Positions 17,213 through 25,103 of a stretch of DNA of 42,667 nucleotides are shown here, in pieces. The notes beneath the pieces were generated by a model. The model was not told the DNA's origin and did no database searches. It worked only from the letters and a program-made list of their open reading frames with translations. A program made the position numbers and the translations under genes. Position 1 is the stretch's first letter; each line of letters opens with the position of its first letter. Origin of the DNA: Clostridia bacterium (lineage in GTDB: Bacteria; Bacillota; Clostridia; Oscillospirales; CAG-272); NCBI GenBank assembly GCA_017415325.1, contig JAFQGY010000222.1, positions 1-42,667 on the forward strand, given 5' to 3'.

Positions 17213-17265
17213 GGTTAGCACTTACTAACCCTGTATAGTATACCGCATTCCCGGGCGTTTGTCAA
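17213..17265 (-). promoter_or_regulatory. feoA promoter with DtxR-like dyad
   Basis: On the minus strand: TTGACA (17260-17265), 17-bp spacer, TATACT (17237-17242). The inverted repeat GGTTAG-N6-CTAACC (17213-17230) lies just downstream of the start point, the usual place for a repressor site. The half-site matches the GGTTAG core of DtxR/IdeR boxes, but the 6-bp gap differs from the classic form. Confidence 0.65.
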
Positions 17266-17402
17266 CGGGTTTCCGGGGGACAATTGGGGGAATTTTCGCC
17301 TGTTTTCCCCTCTGTTTTTTTACAGAATCACAAAACCCGTCCCCTGTGGAATCCGGTGAAAAAACGTCTGAAAAAGAAAAATGCAAAACCCACGAAACCC
17401 CA

Positions 17403-17431
17403 TTGAAAAGCGTGTGGTTTTATGGTATAAT
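17403..17431 (+). promoter_or_regulatory. Promoter of the GH109-like gene cluster
   Basis: TTGAAA (17403-17408), 17-bp spacer, TATAAT (17426-17431) with TGG before it. The gene starts at 17464 after GCAGGAGG. The rest of gene-free 17161-17463 holds the divergent feoA promoter and a possible weak hairpin GGGGAA/TTCCCC (17287-17310) followed by a T run. Confidence 0.75.
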
Positions 17432-17463
17432 ACCCCAAAAGAAGCCGCAGGAGGAGCAGAACT

Positions 17464-18714
17464 ATGGGCAACGCCGCTGTAAAATGGAGAATCGGCCTCA
17501 TCGGGGTCGGCGCCAGAGGCATGAGTCATCTGAGCGGAATCCTCACCGAACGGGACGACGTGACCATCACCCGCATTGCCGATCTGGTGGAAAGCCGTGC
17601 CGCAGATGCCGCCGGACTGGTACGGGAAAAAATGGGGAACACCCCCGCTGTCACCACAGACTGGAGACGGATCATCGAAGCAGACGACGTGGACTGCGTG
17701 GTGATCGCTTCCGACTGGGACAACCATGTGCCTGCTGCCTGTGCGGCCATGCGTGCCGGGAAGAAAACGGCCTGCGAATGCGGCGGTGCGTACACACTGG
17801 ACGAATGCTGGGAACTGGTGAGAGCCTATGAGGAAACCGGGAACCATGTGATGTTTCTGGAAAACTGCTGCTATGACCGGAACGAGCTGATGGTGACACG
17901 GATGGTCCGGGCGGGCCTGTTCGGGGAAGTGGTGCACTGCGAAGGCGGGTACCAGCACGACCTGCGGGACATGATCCTGAAGGGATACCCCACCAATCAG
18001 TTCCGTGTGGCCAGCTTCATGCACCGGTGCTGTGAATACTACCCCACCCATGATCTGGGCCCCATCGCCAAGCTGCTGGATATAGGCAGAGGCAACCGGA
18101 TGGTATCGCTGGTATCCATGGCATCCTCCGCCAGAGGGCTCAACGACTACGCCAAGCGTCACCCGGACACCATCGACCCCGCCATGCAGGACTACCGGTT
18201 CTGTCAGGGAGACGTAGTACAGACCATGATCCGGTGCGCCCACGGCCAGACCATCACCCTGACGGTGGACACCTCCCTGCCCCGGTTCTATTCCCGGAAC
18301 TTTACCGTACAGGGCACCAGAGGATTCTTTGCCGAACGGGAACAGACGGTATTTCTGGACGGCGACAGCCACAGCAGAAGCGACTACCTGAACAATCTGG
18401 ACAAATACCGCCCCGAATGGGAACACCCCATCTGGAAGCGGTTCAACGAAGCCAGAGAAAACAACGCAGACAACGCCAAATTACACGGCGGTATGGACTG
18501 GATTCTGTTTGACGCATGGTTCGATGCGCTGGCAGAAGGCAAGGTTCCGCCCATTGACACCTACGACATGGCCGCATGGATGGCTATCACGCCCCTTTCT
18601 GAGATCTCCATCCGGAACGGCAGCAGTTCCGTAGATATCCCGGACTTCACCAGAGGTGCGTGGATCGACAGAGGTGCTGACAAATATGTAGGCGAATGGG
18701 CACTGGACAGATAA
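17464..18714 (+). CDS. GH109-like NAD-dependent glycosidase (Gfo/Idh/MocA fold), copy 1
   Basis: A 416-residue protein with an N-terminal Rossmann domain (IGLIGVGARGMSHL dinucleotide loop). The C-terminal part matches family GH109 alpha-N-acetylgalactosaminidases: LENCCYDRNELMV, CEGGYQHDLRDM, YYPTHDLGP, LDIGRGNRM, HGGMDWILF and TPLSEISI. GH109 enzymes hold NAD and cleave alpha-GalNAc by an oxidation-elimination mechanism. The conserved YPTH supplies active-site residues. There is no signal peptide, so it is cytoplasmic. Its paralogue starts 77 bp downstream. GalNAc specificity is inferred from family resemblance; a plain sugar dehydrogenase is the alternative. Confidence 0.8.
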   Translation: MGNAAVKWRIGLIGVGARGMSHLSGILTERDDVTITRIADLVESRAADAAGLVREKMGNTPAVTTDWRRIIEADDVDCVVIASDWDNHVPAACAAMRAGKKTACECGGAYTLDECWELVRAYEETGNHVMFLENCCYDRNELMVTRMVRAGLFGEVVHCEGGYQHDLRDMILKGYPTNQFRVASFMHRCCEYYPTHDLGPIAKLLDIGRGNRMVSLVSMASSARGLNDYAKRHPDTIDPAMQDYRFCQGDVVQTMIRCAHGQTITLTVDTSLPRFYSRNFTVQGTRGFFAEREQTVFLDGDSHSRSDYLNNLDKYRPEWEHPIWKRFNEARENNADNAKLHGGMDWILFDAWFDALAEGKVPPIDTYDMAAWMAITPLSEISIRNGSSSVDIPDFTRGAWIDRGADKYVGEWALDR

Positions 18715-18790
18715 GCAGAGAGAATGTACAACAGAGGGATTTTCTTCTGTACACCATATAAGACTACAATTTCAAAGGAGATAGAACAAA

Positions 18791-20017
18791 ATGGCACAAT
18801 GGAGAGTTGGTATTATCGGGCTGGGCGGCCGCGGTATGGGTCACCTGAGAGGCATCCTGACCGAGAGAGAAGATGTATGCGTAACCTACGTATGTGATTC
18901 CTACGAAGACCGTGCAGCTGCAGCTGCCAAGGTTGTGGAAGAAAAGAACGGCAACACCCCCAAGATCACCCTGAACTACAGAGAAGTCTGCGAATCTGAC
19001 GACGTGGATGTGGTTGTGGTGACCTCCGCATGGGAAAACCACATTCCCGCCTGCTGCTACGCCATGGAATGCGGCAAGCAGACCTGTACCGAAGTAGGCG
19101 GCGCATATTCTCTGGACGACTGCTGGAAGCTGGTCAACACCTATGAAAAGACCGGCATCCACTGCATGCTGCTGGAAAACTGCTGCTATGACCGGAACGA
19201 ACTGATGGTGATGAAGATGGTGCGTGAAGGCCTGTTCGGCAAGATCGTACACTGCGAAGGCGGCTACCAGCACGACCTGCGGGACGAAATCTCCCACGGT
19301 GCGGAAAGACGCCACTACAGACTCCGCAACTACCAGAACCGCAACTGCGAAAACTACCCCACCCACGAACTGGGCCCCATCGCCAAGATTCTGGACATCA
19401 ACAGAGGCAACCGCATGGTGAAGCTGACTTCCATGGCATCCGGCGCATGGGGGCTCAACGACTATGCCAAGAGGAACCCGGACTATGTGGATCCCGCACT
19501 GCAGGATTACCGGTTCTGCCAGGGTGATATCGTAAAGACCCTGATCCAGTGTGCCCACGGCGAAACCATCTGCCTGACCCTGGACACCACTCTGCCCCGT
19601 TACTACTCCCGGAACTTCACCATCCGCGGGACAAAGGGCTTCTTCGGCGAAAACGAATCCATGGTATGGCTGGACAACGACCACGGCAATGACTTTGACC
19701 ACTCCACCTTCAACAATCTGGACAAGTTCCGTCCCGAATGGGAACATCCCATCTGGAAGCGGTTCTTTGAAGAAGGCGTAAAGGGCGGCCACGGCGGTAT
19801 GGACTGGCTGGTATTCGATGCCTACTTCACCTCTCTGGCAGAAGGTCAGGTTCCCCCGATCGACACCTTTGACACCGCTGCATGGATGGCCATCACCCCC
19901 CTGTCCGAAATCTCCATCGCAAACGGTTCCATCCCGGTGGACATCCCCGACTTCACCAGAGGCCAGTGGACCAACCGTACCGACAAATACACCGGGTTCT
20001 ATCAGCTGGACAAATAA
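18791..20017 (+). CDS. GH109-like NAD-dependent glycosidase, copy 2
   Basis: A 408-residue paralogue of the preceding gene, with the same blocks: IGLGGRGMGHL, LENCCYDRNELMV, CEGGYQHDLRDE, NYPTHELGPI, LDINRGNRM, HGGMDWLVF and TPLSEISI. The ending IPDFTRGQW is typical of GH109. AAAGGAG precedes the ATG. The two copies share much of their sequence but differ around the substrate-side loops (GAERRHYRLRNYQNRN here; GYPTNQFRVASFMHR in copy 1), so they may process different linkages. The stop codon TAA 20015-20017 is the first unit of a heptad array. Codon choice looks more biased toward frequent codons than in copy 1, suggesting higher expression. Confidence 0.8.
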   Translation: MAQWRVGIIGLGGRGMGHLRGILTEREDVCVTYVCDSYEDRAAAAAKVVEEKNGNTPKITLNYREVCESDDVDVVVVTSAWENHIPACCYAMECGKQTCTEVGGAYSLDDCWKLVNTYEKTGIHCMLLENCCYDRNELMVMKMVREGLFGKIVHCEGGYQHDLRDEISHGAERRHYRLRNYQNRNCENYPTHELGPIAKILDINRGNRMVKLTSMASGAWGLNDYAKRNPDYVDPALQDYRFCQGDIVKTLIQCAHGETICLTLDTTLPRYYSRNFTIRGTKGFFGENESMVWLDNDHGNDFDHSTFNNLDKFRPEWEHPIWKRFFEEGVKGGHGGMDWLVFDAYFTSLAEGQVPPIDTFDTAAWMAITPLSEISIANGSIPVDIPDFTRGQWTNRTDKYTGFYQLDK

Positions 20018-20200
20018 GAATAAGTAAGAAGTAAGAAATCAGAAATAAGAAGTATCCTGTGCGGTGCAGAGTTGCCTTCAGACTGTACCCGCAAGATTCT
20101 GCATGATTGAGGTAAGACGTAAGAATAAGAATACACAGGAAAGGAGCCTGCTGCAGTCCCCCCGAACGTATTTCTTATCTCTTACTTCTTACCTCTTATT
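20015..20200. repeat. Heptad stop-array R2, two forward arms and one inverted arm
   Basis: The forward array 20015-20054 begins with the stop of the GH109-like gene. A second shorter forward stretch is at 20110-20133 (GTAAGACGTAAGAATAAG). The inverted arm 20169-20200 ends 3 bp before TTCAAAGGAGG, the ribosome binding region of the DUF4838 gene. The arms could form a hairpin of about 30 bp in the mRNA. Confidence 0.8.
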
Positions 20201-20217
20201 TTTTCAAAGGAGGGCCT

Positions 20218-22134
20218 ATGTCTTATACCATTACCGTCAAAACACTTCACCCTGCCGTGCTGTATGCGGCGGACGAACTGAAGAAATACATCCGTATGAT
20301 CCTGCCCCGGTGCGGGGATCCTGTGATTGCCTATACGGGGGACGCCGGGTTCTGTCTGGGCGTGGCGGAGGATCTGTGCGGCAAAGACACCGACGATATT
20401 CTCCGGATTTCCACCTGCGCCTGCTGCGGGAAGATCGAAGCCAACACGCCCCGGGGGGTACTGCTGGCGGTGTATCAGTATCTCCGGGAACAGGGCTGCA
20501 ACTGGCTTTTCCCCGGGCCGGACGGTGAAGTACTGCCGACCCTGATCGAACTGAAGCCGGTTTCCTACAGCCATACCGCCTCCTACCGGTACCGCGGGCA
20601 GTGCAACGAAGGCTCCGAAACCCAGCCCCTGATGATGGACGCCATTGCCTTTACCCCCAAGACCGGGATGAACACCTTCATGCTGGAGTTCGATATTCCC
20701 CGTTCCTACTATGTGAAGGCATATCACCACGGCTACGACACTTCCTATCCGCCGGAACCTCTTTCCAACGAAACCACCCTCCAGTGGAAGAGAGAATGCG
20801 AAGCGGAAATCTCCCGGCGGGGACTTCTGTTCCACGATATGGGCCACGGCTGGACGGCGGAACCCTTCGGTCTGGACAGCTCCCGGCAGTGGATGCGCTC
20901 GGACGACAGCGAAATTTCCGACGAAGCCAGACAGTACCTTGCCCAGCTGAACGGGGTACGGGCATTCTACGGCGGCGTGGCACTGAACACCAACATCTGT
21001 ATGTCCAACCCCAAAGCCAGAGACATTATGGCGGCCTACATCGCCGACTATGCCGCAGTACAGACCAATGTGGACTTTCTGCACATCTGGCTGGCGGACG
21101 CTTCCAACAACCACTGCGAATGTGAAAAATGCGCCGAAAAGGTCATGACTGACTGGTACGTGATGCTGCTGAACGACATCGACCGGCATCTGACCGCCCG
21201 GAATCTGGCCACCCGGATCGTGTTTATCGCCTATGTGGACACCCTCTGGCCGCCCATCACCGAAAAGCTGACCCATCCCGACCGGTTCTCTCTCCTCTTT
21301 GCCCCCATCACCCGGCTCTATTCCGAAACCTACGAAACCCCGGCCGACCGGCAGGCAGTGACACCGTACCAGTGCAACCACAACCGGATGCCCCAGGGAA
21401 TGGCGGAAAACCTGGGATACCTGCAGGCATGGCAGGAAAACTGGGACGGCGACTGCTTCTGCTACGAATACCACTTCTGGATGGCCCACTTCTGCGACCT
21501 GGGCGGGCTGCAGCTGGCGAAATACCTCTACGACGACATCCGGGGCCTGCGGCAGAACCGGCTGGAGGGCATTGTGGAAGACGGTTCCCAGCGTTCCTTC
21601 TGGCCCAACGGGTTCTTGTTCTACGTATATGCCCGGACGCTGTATGACAGAGAAATTCCCTATGAAACCCTGCTGGAAGAATACTTCACCGCCGGGTATG
21701 GCGAAGACTGGGAAAAGGTACGTGACTACCTTACCGCTGTCAGCGATGCCGCCGATTTTGCCTTCGTAAAGGGCGAACGGTCTGCGGATCCGGAAAAGGG
21801 CAGCCACTACAACCCGGAACTGCTGCCGAAGCTGCAGAAACTTGCCGGACTGGCCGACGCCTTCCGTCCTCTGGTGGAAGAAAAGCTGGCCCATATGCGG
21901 GAGCATGACGACGTGAACCGCTGTCAGTTCGTCCACTGGGATCTGCTGCGCTGGCACACCGACTGGGTGAAGCTGTGCGGAGAACTGCTGTGCTGCATCT
22001 GTGTGGGAGACCGTGACGGTGCAGGTACTGCCTTTGCGAAGATCCCTGAAGCCATGCGGGAACTGGGCCATCTGCGGCCGGATGTGTATGACCATGAGCT
22101 GTGCTGCACTGCCATCAGCCGGTGGAGAAGCTGA
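20218..22134 (+). CDS. DUF4838 glycoside-hydrolase-like protein
   Basis: A 638-residue protein without signal peptide. The N-terminal roughly 110 residues (AADELKKYIRMILP, RGVLLAVYQYLRE, WLFPGPDGE) resemble the small alpha/beta domain found before catalytic barrels in GH20 and GH67. The rest matches DUF4838 barrels: a GMNTFMLEFD strand, FHDMGHGW, HIWLADASNN, a CECEKC cysteine cluster, and ENWDGDCFCYEYHFW. No activity has been firmly assigned to DUF4838 to my knowledge; hydrolysis of a uronic-acid or N-acetylhexosamine glycan is a reasonable guess. AAAGGAGG precedes ATG 20218. It follows the two GH109-like genes and precedes a solute-binding protein, pointing to one glycan pathway. Confidence 0.75.
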   Translation: MSYTITVKTLHPAVLYAADELKKYIRMILPRCGDPVIAYTGDAGFCLGVAEDLCGKDTDDILRISTCACCGKIEANTPRGVLLAVYQYLREQGCNWLFPGPDGEVLPTLIELKPVSYSHTASYRYRGQCNEGSETQPLMMDAIAFTPKTGMNTFMLEFDIPRSYYVKAYHHGYDTSYPPEPLSNETTLQWKRECEAEISRRGLLFHDMGHGWTAEPFGLDSSRQWMRSDDSEISDEARQYLAQLNGVRAFYGGVALNTNICMSNPKARDIMAAYIADYAAVQTNVDFLHIWLADASNNHCECEKCAEKVMTDWYVMLLNDIDRHLTARNLATRIVFIAYVDTLWPPITEKLTHPDRFSLLFAPITRLYSETYETPADRQAVTPYQCNHNRMPQGMAENLGYLQAWQENWDGDCFCYEYHFWMAHFCDLGGLQLAKYLYDDIRGLRQNRLEGIVEDGSQRSFWPNGFLFYVYARTLYDREIPYETLLEEYFTAGYGEDWEKVRDYLTAVSDAADFAFVKGERSADPEKGSHYNPELLPKLQKLAGLADAFRPLVEEKLAHMREHDDVNRCQFVHWDLLRWHTDWVKLCGELLCCICVGDRDGAGTAFAKIPEAMRELGHLRPDVYDHELCCTAISRWRS

Positions 22135-22173
22135 ACCCATACTATAATAAATCATAGACAGGAGAAATAGAGT

Positions 22174-23667
22174 ATGAAACACACGCACCGTTTTGCTGCC
22201 CTGATTCTGGCCCTGCTGCTCCTGACATCCTGCGGATCGGCAGAGGTCACCTCCGAAACCACGGCCGGGGATAACGGCTCTGTCGATACCGTACCCGAAG
22301 AAACCGAAACCAGGGCGGAATACATCTCCCCGGACGTAACCTATGACGGGGCAGAATTCTGCATTCTGGACTACCAGACCGACGACTATTTCTGGCAGGC
22401 CGCTACCTACAGCGACATCCATGCCGATCCGGATACCGGGGAACCCATCAACGACGCCCAGTACAAGCGGAATCTGACCGTGGAAGAAGAGCTGGACATT
22501 GCACTGACCACCTATCCGGTAGGCGGGGTCGCCCGTGGGGACAACGCCAAGGTATTCCGTGATCTGGTGATGGCGGACGAGGATACCATTGACGCCGGTT
22601 TTGTGTTCGGCACCATTGTAAAAACCCTGCTGGCGGAACCCAATCTGCTGCAGGATATCCGCTCCATCCCCACCATGAATCCCGAAGCCTCCTGGTGGGA
22701 AGCCGCTTCCGTGGAAACCTTTACTCTGGGGGGAGAGCTGAAAATGATCACCGGAGACGTGAGTCTGTACACTACATTCTCCCCCATTCTGTACTTCTTC
22801 AACAAGGAAGTGGCGGCGGAAAACAACATCACCGACTGCTATGATCTGGTCAGAGAAGGCAAATGGACGCTGGACAAAATGATCGAATACTGTACGCTGG
22901 TCTCCTCCGACCTGAACGGGGACGGGATCATGGACCAGAACGACCGGTATGGGATCGCCCACCAGCGGAGTCTGCTGAACGACATGATCTTTGCCGCCGA
23001 CCAGCGATTTGTCATGCCGGACGACAAAGGGAATCAGCAGGTGGTCGCCAACTGCGAGCGGATGATCAACATCGTGGAAAAGTGTGTGCCCTTCCTGAAC
23101 AACAAGGACATCACCATAGCCGCCAATGACTATACCTCCAAGTACAGCAATGTGTTCTATGAACAGCATATCCCCATGTTCCAGAACAACCAGCTTCTGT
23201 TCAACTTCCAGCAGATTCTGATTTCCTTTGAACTGCGGGAAATGGAATCGGACTACGGTCTGATGCCCCAGCCCAAGTATGATGAGGCACAGGAAAAGTA
23301 TGTGACCTCCATCTCCCATTCCTGGGCGACCCTGCTCTGCATCCCTGCCACCAACCGGATTCCCGAAATGACCGGCCAAGTGCTGGATGCCCTGGGGTAT
23401 TATTCCCAGCTGTATGTGACCCCTGCCTTTATCGACACCACCGTACGTCACAAATCTCTCCGGGACGAGGATTCCGAAGAAATGCTGGAAATTATTCTGG
23501 CCTCCAAGGTGTATGACATTGCCATGATGTACAACTGGGGGAATCTGTACTCCAATATCCAGAATCTGGGCGTGTCCAACAACACCGGCTTTGCATCTGT
23601 GTATGCCAAGATGGAATCCGCCGTGCTGACCGATATGGAAAAAGCACTGGCCCAGCTGGAAGGATAA
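22174..23667 (+). CDS. Extracellular solute-binding lipoprotein, orphan 1
   Basis: A 497-residue lipoprotein: signal peptide ALILALLLLTSC, then an acidic Thr/Glu-rich linker and a type I solute-binding fold. Features shared with three other proteins in this window are the GEPINDAQYKRN block, WWEAASVETFTLGGEL, GKWTLDKMIEYC, and the calcium-loop-like DLNGDGIMDQNDRYG. AGGAGA lies upstream of the ATG. It sits 39 bp after the DUF4838 gene and is probably co-transcribed. No ABC permease genes are near. The likely role is capture of an oligosaccharide, with uptake through permeases encoded elsewhere. Confidence 0.82.
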   Translation: MKHTHRFAALILALLLLTSCGSAEVTSETTAGDNGSVDTVPEETETRAEYISPDVTYDGAEFCILDYQTDDYFWQAATYSDIHADPDTGEPINDAQYKRNLTVEEELDIALTTYPVGGVARGDNAKVFRDLVMADEDTIDAGFVFGTIVKTLLAEPNLLQDIRSIPTMNPEASWWEAASVETFTLGGELKMITGDVSLYTTFSPILYFFNKEVAAENNITDCYDLVREGKWTLDKMIEYCTLVSSDLNGDGIMDQNDRYGIAHQRSLLNDMIFAADQRFVMPDDKGNQQVVANCERMINIVEKCVPFLNNKDITIAANDYTSKYSNVFYEQHIPMFQNNQLLFNFQQILISFELREMESDYGLMPQPKYDEAQEKYVTSISHSWATLLCIPATNRIPEMTGQVLDALGYYSQLYVTPAFIDTTVRHKSLRDEDSEEMLEIILASKVYDIAMMYNWGNLYSNIQNLGVSNNTGFASVYAKMESAVLTDMEKALAQLEG

Positions 23668-23690
23668 ACCATCCGGATATCTGCATATTC

Positions 23691-23710
23691 CAGAATATTT
23701 CCATATTCTG
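23691..23710. repeat. Short perfect dyad after the solute-binding gene
   Basis: CAGAATAT (23691-23698) and its exact complement (23703-23710) with a 4-bp loop. There is no T run, so it could be an mRNA end-stabilising hairpin or an operator rather than a terminator. Confidence 0.4.
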
Positions 23711-23853
23711 CTGTACCTGTTTCCCTCTGCGGTTTCTGCCGTGGGGGGATTTCTTTTGCGCGATTCTGCCGGATACGGCGAAAATTAACGGAAATTTCAT
23801 ATGAGATGTGGTATACTGGAAGAACAGAAATTTTATAGTAACGGAGTATATCT

Positions 23854-24720
23854 ATGGTACAGAAAAACAGACTGTTCCAGTGGCTGGTCTGGGCGGCGCA
23901 GGGGGTTCTGGTGGGCTTCGGCGCCATTCTGCCCGGGGTCAGCGGCGGGGCACTGCTGGCGGCCTTCGGGCTGTATAAACCGATTCTCGATCTGATTTCC
24001 TCCCCCATCAAGGGGATCAAAAAGTATTTCTGGATGTTCTGCTTCTTCGGCATCGGCGGGCTGATCGGGTTCGTGGGACTGTCGGGGCTGGTGAACGTCC
24101 TGCTGGAGGCCAACGAAGCCCTGGTGAAATGCGTGTTCATCGGGTTCATGCTGGGAACGGTGCCGGAACTCTGGTCGGACGCCGGGAAGAGTATTGATAC
24201 AAAAGCATTCTCCCGCCACCGGACAAGCGACTGGCTGGCAATGGGCATCGGCTTTGCGGGCATGCTGGCCATTCTGCTTCTGCTGAACGGGTCTGCCGCC
24301 GTACAGATGCTGCCGGGTCTGCCTGCATGGATCTTCTGCGGGATCTGCTGGGGGCTGTCCTTTGTAATCCCGGGACTCAGCGCCTCCACGCTGCTGCTGT
24401 TCTTCGGTCTGTACGGCCCCATGCTGGACGGCATTTCCCGGCTGGATATGGGCGTCTGCATTCCGCTGGGCATCGGTATGCTGGCAATCCTGCTTCTGCT
24501 GCCGAGACTGGTGAAAGCCGCCTTTGCCAGATGGGACGCCCCCCTGTCCCACGGCATTCTGGGAATCGTCCTGGCCACCACCGCAATGATCTTCCCTGGC
24601 CTCCCCGCCGATGCACTGGGCTGGATCCTGTACGTGGTATGCATCATCTGCGGCTGCGGGGTATCGTATGTGTTGGGGAAGGTATGTGCCCGCCTGCGGG
24701 AGAATGCGGAAGAAAAATAA
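23854..24720 (+). CDS. DUF368 membrane protein (undecaprenyl-phosphate translocase family)
   Basis: A 288-residue polytopic membrane protein with about eight to nine hydrophobic segments. DUF368 signatures are present twice, as the inverted repeat expected for the family: ILPGVSGGALLAAFGLY near the N-terminus and VIPGLSASTLLLFFGLY in the middle. DUF368 proteins (PopT type) have been shown to recycle undecaprenyl phosphate across the membrane for cell-wall synthesis. A -10 hexamer TATACT at 23812-23817 lies upstream, without a clear -35. GGAG precedes the ATG. The stop TAA 24718-24720 begins a heptad array. Confidence 0.88.
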   Translation: MVQKNRLFQWLVWAAQGVLVGFGAILPGVSGGALLAAFGLYKPILDLISSPIKGIKKYFWMFCFFGIGGLIGFVGLSGLVNVLLEANEALVKCVFIGFMLGTVPELWSDAGKSIDTKAFSRHRTSDWLAMGIGFAGMLAILLLLNGSAAVQMLPGLPAWIFCGICWGLSFVIPGLSASTLLLFFGLYGPMLDGISRLDMGVCIPLGIGMLAILLLLPRLVKAAFARWDAPLSHGILGIVLATTAMIFPGLPADALGWILYVVCIICGCGVSYVLGKVCARLRENAEEK

Positions 24721-24747
24721 GAAGTAAGAAGTAAGAGATAAGAAGTA
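24718..24747 (+). repeat. Heptad stop-array R3
   Basis: Units TAAGAAG, TAAGAAG, TAAGAGA, TAAGAAG, TA. The first TAA is the stop of the DUF368 gene. No inverted arm is seen downstream. Confidence 0.85.
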
Positions 24748-24831
24748 TAGCATTTCCCCCGCAAAACCGGGCAGCGCCGCCGCTGATACCTCCACTCTCC
24801 TGGCTGGCACTCCCCTCCCAAACAATTTGAA

Positions 24832-25083
24832 CTACTATATTAACCGATTGCAAAACTCCGAAAAAACGAAATCCAGCACTTGAAAATGTTCTGTGGTGAG
24901 CAGGGTCGGGTCCCTGTGAACTCGCTCGACTATTTCTGGTGTTTTGCAATTTCTATATTTAGTGGCAAATGGAATTGCAGATACTATATCCTGTTAAACC
25001 AATTCCAAAAGTTTTTGCGGAGCTTTTTTCAAAAAGCGACCCGTTCCCCTATACTGGAGTTTTGCAATTGGCTAACTACTATA
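24832..25083 (+). repeat. Intergenic element B, copy 2, with terminal inverted repeats
   Basis: The ends are inverted: 24840-24859 (TTAACCGATTGCAAAACTCC) and the complement of 25056-25075 agree at 18 of 20 positions. The interior shares long blocks with 16466-16705. No transposase is present, so this is MITE-like. It ends 20 bp before the PHP gene start and so forms most of that gene's leader. It fills most of gene-free 24721-25103; the rest, 24748-24831, shows nothing clear. Confidence 0.75.
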
Positions 25084-25103
25084 CATCAAAGGAGCAATAC
25101 ATC

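Noticed and set aside
17287..17316. GGGGAA/TTCCCC hairpin with T run as a terminator
   Set aside because: No plus-strand gene ends upstream of it and the stem is short; only mentioned as a possible weak hairpin.
20015..20055. Heptad arrays as a CRISPR array
   Set aside because: Units are 7 bp with no spacers, and no cas genes are in the window.
20182..23451. A 1089-codon open frame on the minus strand
   Set aside because: It lies opposite two well-supported genes (DUF4838 and solute-binding protein), has no family resemblance, no ribosome binding site, and is rich in Gly/His/Val as expected for the shadow of GC-rich coding sequence.
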